DNA of 64,000 nt from CAYNVQ01 sp964400735. GTDB taxonomy: Bacteria > Acidobacteriota > Aminicenantia > Aminicenantales > Aminicenantaceae. The notes beneath the pieces are model-generated. The model was not told where the DNA came from and searched no databases. It worked only from the letters and a program-made list of their open reading frames with translations. The stretch is taken from assembly GCA_964400735.1 (NCBI GenBank), contig CAYNVQ010000001.1, positions 496,001 to 560,000 on the forward strand. The letters run 5' to 3'. Shown here in pieces: positions 61,523-64,000 of this stretch. How positions within the stretch are numbered: position 1 is the first letter of the stretch; the number at the start of each line of letters is the position of its first letter. A program made the position numbers and the translations under genes.

Positions 61523-61846
61523 TCAAACTTCCCTGAAAGATTCGGGGACATCCTGCCACATCTTGGCTTGGACCTGCCTCACTCTCAGAAGCTCTTTCAT
61601 GCCCTCATCCGTGAGTTCATAGATCCGTTTATGCCTGCCACCACGTTCAGGGGTCGAATCCGATAAATATGATTTCAGATATCCCTTTTTCACTAAACGG
61701 TCCAGAGGCATGTAGATCGAGCCCAGCGACCAGTTCTCCCCCGAGATATCAGATAATCGTTCCCCGATAGGGATACAATAAGCATTCTCCTTCAACTTCC
61801 AAACTGCCAGCAAAATCAATTCTTCTGCGCGCGTTAAAAGTTTCAA
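61523..61846 (-). CDS. PadR-family transcriptional regulator
   Basis: 107 residues. Starts at TTG 61846, about 5 nt after AGGAGG. Winged helix: LTRAEELILLAVWKLKENAY, NWSLGSIYMPLDRLVKKGYLKS, wing PERGGRHKRIYELTDEGMKEL. It is not closely similar to the PadR at 57554 beyond the family core. Stop codon abuts the start of the prefix-domain permease gene, a regulator-target pair. Divergent from the arsR-like gene, with about 170 bp between them. Confidence 0.9.
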   Translation of the reverse strand: MKLLTRAEELILLAVWKLKENAYCIPIGERLSDISGENWSLGSIYMPLDRLVKKGYLKSYLSDSTPERGGRHKRIYELTDEGMKELLRVRQVQAKMWQDVPESFREV

Positions 61847-61949
61847 TCTATCCTCCTGGATCTAATTTGTTTCAATTTTTTAGGATTGCCATAATAATAG
61901 ACGCAGGCCAAACCAAAAAAGTTTACAGCAAAAAAAATTTAAAAAAAAC

Positions 61950-61994
61950 TTGACAAATAAAACTTTTCGCTTATCTTATAAATAGATGTTTATA
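61950..61994 (+). promoter_or_regulatory. sigma70 promoter and operator-like repeat of the arsR operon
   Basis: TTGACA (61950-61955), 16-bp spacer, TATCTT (61972-61977). Directly after it TATAAA (61977-61982) and TTTATA (61989-61994) form a perfect inverted repeat spaced by 6, placed like an ArsR/SmtB operator at the transcript start. Confidence 0.5.
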
Positions 61995-62025
61995 TAAATG
62001 ACCGCTTATATCTAGGTTATTGAAG

Positions 62026-62382
62026 ATGGATGACGCACACAGACTTCAACACCTCTTCCAAACTATGGGAGATATCAACAGACTGAAAATCATCAAATTC
62101 ATCGGAGATAAGGAAAGATCTGTATCAGAGATCGTTGAAGAATTGGGTCTATCCCAACCTTTGGTATCTCATCATCTGAGAATCCTGCGGGAGAGAGAAA
62201 TTCTCCAGACTGAAAGGAACGGGCCTTTCATCTATTACAGATTAAAAAATGAGAAATTGCTCGAGGCCCTCGGGCTATTTTTAGAAATTGCCGGCTCCAC
62301 AAAAAGCGAAGGAGCTTATGAACCTATGTTTTGCTGTCCACCGAAGTGGAGAACAAAAGGAAATAAAAAACAAGGAGGATAA
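62026..62382 (+). CDS. ArsR/SmtB-family transcriptional regulator
   Basis: 118 residues from ATG 62026 (a TTG two codons earlier is also possible). Winged helix: LFQTMGDINRLKIIKFIG, VSEIVEELGLSQPLVSHHLRILRERE, wing ILQTERNGPFIYYRLKN. The C-terminus carries MFCCPPKW, a CC pair that could bind a soft metal or arsenic. The classical ELCVCDL alpha-3 site is not present. It is followed after 4 bp by the Cys-rich gene. Confidence 0.88.
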   Translation: MDDAHRLQHLFQTMGDINRLKIIKFIGDKERSVSEIVEELGLSQPLVSHHLRILREREILQTERNGPFIYYRLKNEKLLEALGLFLEIAGSTKSEGAYEPMFCCPPKWRTKGNKKQGG

Positions 62383-62386
62383 AATT

Positions 62387-62866
62387 ATGTGCTGTGAGCA
62401 AAAATCAGCCGAATCGAAAGAAACCAACATGTCACACGATGAAAGAGAAAAGATGTGGGAAAAGATGATGGAATGTTGCTGCTCGGACATGACAGATGAA
62501 GAAAAGCAAAAATGGATGCACCACATACATGAATGCTGGGGTCCTATGATAGGGATGATGGGAAAAATACACGCAAAAGGGGAAAAAGGACATCTGCCGT
62601 GGGAAATGTGCAAAGAGTTGATCACTTCTATCCGCCAGAGCCACAGGATCGCAACCATGGCCACACCTGAAGTCCAAGGCCTTTTCGAAGATTGGATCGA
62701 ACAGATAGAGCAGGAAATGCTCGAGTACCTTAAAGATAAAGACTCGGTCGATATCAAAGAACTATCCAGCCATTTCAAAATTTCAAAAGACAGTGCTTAC
62801 TACTTCGTGACCAAATTGGCGCAAAAAGGAAAGATCAAGATAAAAATAAAGACATATGAAGACTAA
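62387..62866 (+). CDS. Cys/His/Met-rich protein with C-terminal winged-helix-like segment
   Basis: 159 residues from ATG 62387, with AAGGAGG 8 nt upstream; the longer frame from 62288 overlaps arsR and lacks a site. N-terminal third is rich in soft-metal ligands: MCCEQKS, MMECCCSDM, WMHHIHECWG, MIGMMGKIHAKG. A helical middle part (TMATPEVQGLFEDWIEQIEQEM) and a basic segment (VDIKELSSHFKISKDSAYYFVTKLAQKGKIKIK) that looks like a winged helix follow. Metal binding and sensing are inferred; I recognise no family. Downstream partner of the ArsR-like regulator in one operon. Confidence 0.75.
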   Translation: MCCEQKSAESKETNMSHDEREKMWEKMMECCCSDMTDEEKQKWMHHIHECWGPMIGMMGKIHAKGEKGHLPWEMCKELITSIRQSHRIATMATPEVQGLFEDWIEQIEQEMLEYLKDKDSVDIKELSSHFKISKDSAYYFVTKLAQKGKIKIKIKTYED

Positions 62867-62891
62867 GCGCAAGCAGAGCTCAAGAGGAACG

Positions 62892-62935
62892 CAGCCCCAA
62901 AGGCCGTTACAGATTGAGGATCACGGGGACGGCTG
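62892..62935 (+). terminator. terminator candidate after the arsR operon
   Basis: CAGCC (62892-62896) pairs with GGCTG (62931-62935), extended by CC/GG, and is followed by ATTTTTGTTTTT. Confidence 0.45.
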
Positions 62936-62999
62936 ATTTTTGTTTTTAGCCATTCCTCAAGGAGCCTATGAAGGCAAGTCAACAGACCGTTATTTTTTA

Positions 63000-63028
63000 T
63001 TGACATGAATTCATGGAAAAAATAAAAT
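63000..63028 (+). promoter_or_regulatory. sigma70 promoter with palindrome in the spacer
   Basis: TTGACA (63000-63005), 17-bp spacer, TAAAAT (63023-63028). The spacer contains the perfect 12-bp palindrome CATGAATTCATG (63004-63015), a likely operator. Confidence 0.65.
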
Positions 63029-63067
63029 TGTTTCCGAAAATAACAGCAAGATATATCCGGGGAGAAT

Positions 63068-64000
63068 ATGGAGGAAAGGCGGGTTTTAGACTCCTGGAAG
63101 GAGATTGCGGCCTATCTGGGCCGGTCGGTCAAAACCTGCCGCCGGTGGGAACATGAACTCGGACTCCCCGTCCACCGCCTCGAAGAATCCCCCAAAGCCC
63201 GAGTCTTTGCCTATCCCGACGAAGTGGACCAGTGGGTCAAAACCACCCAAAGATCAGATGAGAATCAATTAAAAACAAAACATCTCTTTAAAAATAAATC
63301 TCATTTATATGTTTTGGGTGCAGTTCTTTTGATTCTAGTGATTACCGCAGGATTCATTTTCCTAATACAGAAAAAACCTGCTCCGTTGGACTCCATTGCC
63401 ATCCTTCCTATCGTCAATGATTCCGATGACCCAAGTGAGGATTTTTTTGCTAGTTCCTTGACAGACAGGCTAATCGCTGAATTCTATAAAGTCTCAGCGG
63501 TAAAAATTGTCTCTCGGCAGGCTGTTATGGCCTATGCAGACACAACAAAATCGCCTCAACAAATTGCTCGAGAGCTCAATGTTAAAGCGATTGTCGAGGC
63601 TTCTGTGCTCAAATCTGGGAACAAAGTCCGGTTGATCGCCAGGCTAATTGATCCCAAACATAACAAGCAGCTTTGGAGCGACATTTTCGTGAGGGAGTAT
63701 TCGGATATTCTTTATCTTCAGAGCGACCTTGTCCAGGCTATTATCAAAGGTATCAATGTTGCTGTTGAACCGGAGGAGAGAGCAAGATTGGCCAGCGCTC
63801 GCAAGGTCAATCCCGAAGCTTATGACCTTTGCCTTCAAGGCATAAATCAGTGGCTTTTGTTAATGGATACAGATATGAGCAATAAGAACCGGCGCTTGAA
63901 AGCCAAAAGTTTGCTTGAAAAAGCAATAGCCATAGACTCCACCTTAGGTCTCGCTCATTCTACGCTGAGCCAAATTTATTGGGAACTGGGAGCCACCCAA
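63068..64000 (+). CDS. HTH-TM-TolB-like-TPR regulatory protein, 3' end beyond window
   Basis: 311 codons to the window edge, no stop reached. ATG 63068 is preceded by GGGGAG. Residues about 8-60 are a MerR/excisionase-like helix-turn-helix (SWKEIAAYLGRSVKTCRRWEHE, then a wing ending in PDEVDQWVK). A membrane helix follows at about 80-100 (LYVLGAVLLILVITAGFIFLI), then a TolB/FlgO-like domain (SIAILPIVNDSDDPSEDFF) and the beginning of TPRs (VNPEAYDLCLQG). This is a one-component, CadC-like membrane-bound regulator that shares its extracytoplasmic module with the four receptor kinases. Confidence 0.85.
   Translation, partial: MEERRVLDSWKEIAAYLGRSVKTCRRWEHELGLPVHRLEESPKARVFAYPDEVDQWVKTTQRSDENQLKTKHLFKNKSHLYVLGAVLLILVITAGFIFLIQKKPAPLDSIAILPIVNDSDDPSEDFFASSLTDRLIAEFYKVSAVKIVSRQAVMAYADTTKSPQQIARELNVKAIVEASVLKSGNKVRLIARLIDPKHNKQLWSDIFVREYSDILYLQSDLVQAIIKGINVAVEPEERARLASARKVNPEAYDLCLQGINQWLLLMDTDMSNKNRRLKAKSLLEKAIAIDSTLGLAHSTLSQIYWELGATQ

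Noticed and set aside
1..64000. CRISPR arrays, tRNA or rRNA genes, prophage, replication origin
   Set aside because: No regularly spaced repeats with spacers, no cloverleaf or rRNA-like segment, and no phage or replication genes were noticed by eye; short tRNAs could still be missed without a covariance search.

Overview
The window looks like a chromosomal segment of an uncultivated, heterotrophic, Gram-negative bacterium of the Acidobacteriota/Aminicenantota type. This placement is an inference from gene content: zinc-ribbon Ser/Thr kinases with TolB-like and TPR domains, tandem FtsX/MacB-type permeases paired with PadR regulators, a carboxypeptidase-regulatory-domain TonB receptor, BNR/sortilin-like and DUF5107-TPR proteins. 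No rRNA, tRNA, CRISPR array, phage or intact transposase was seen.

Layout. 1-1059 (-): edge-truncated DUF885 lipoprotein. 1508-3972 (+): radical SAM enzyme and non-pyrrolysine MttB-family methyltransferase, probably one operon. 4049-7174 (-): large secreted BNR-repeat protein. 7519-11341 (+): two tandem secreted M14 carboxypeptidase paralogues, the first with a degenerate active site. 11439-12155 (-): beta-strand-repeat DUF4097 protein. 12491-14521 (+): GH127 glycosidase. 14536-28464: four paralogous receptor kinases (-) around a TonB-dependent receptor (+). 28569-35201: sulfatase-superfamily hydrolase, UROD/MtaA-like protein, large glycoside-hydrolase-like protein and DUF169 protein. 35464-38526 (-): DUF5107-TPR lipoprotein. 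38662-41566 (-): tldD-pmbA operon. 41895-57886 (-): TolC, one ABC ATPase and five duplicated FtsX permeases, headed by a PadR regulator. 58112-61846: glutamine cyclotransferase (+) converging on another PadR-permease pair (-). 62026-62866 (+): ArsR regulator and Cys/His/Met-rich protein. 63068-end (+): HTH-TM-TolB-TPR protein cut by the edge.

The genes suggest a life based on scavenging protein and polysaccharide outside the cytoplasm (M14 peptidases, GH127, GH-like and sulfatase-like enzymes, TonB receptor, TldD/PmbA), controlled by many one-component and kinase regulators and by numerous MacB-like membrane machines.

Regulatory DNA is unusually readable. All four kinases have near-identical sigma70 promoters (TTGACW, 17-bp spacer, TATACT). 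Two permease transcripts have sigma54-type -24/-12 promoters with palindromic activator-like sites about 100 bp upstream. Two genes without Shine-Dalgarno sequences look leaderless. A family of small elements with about 27-bp terminal inverted repeats (MITE/REP-like) is scattered between operons.
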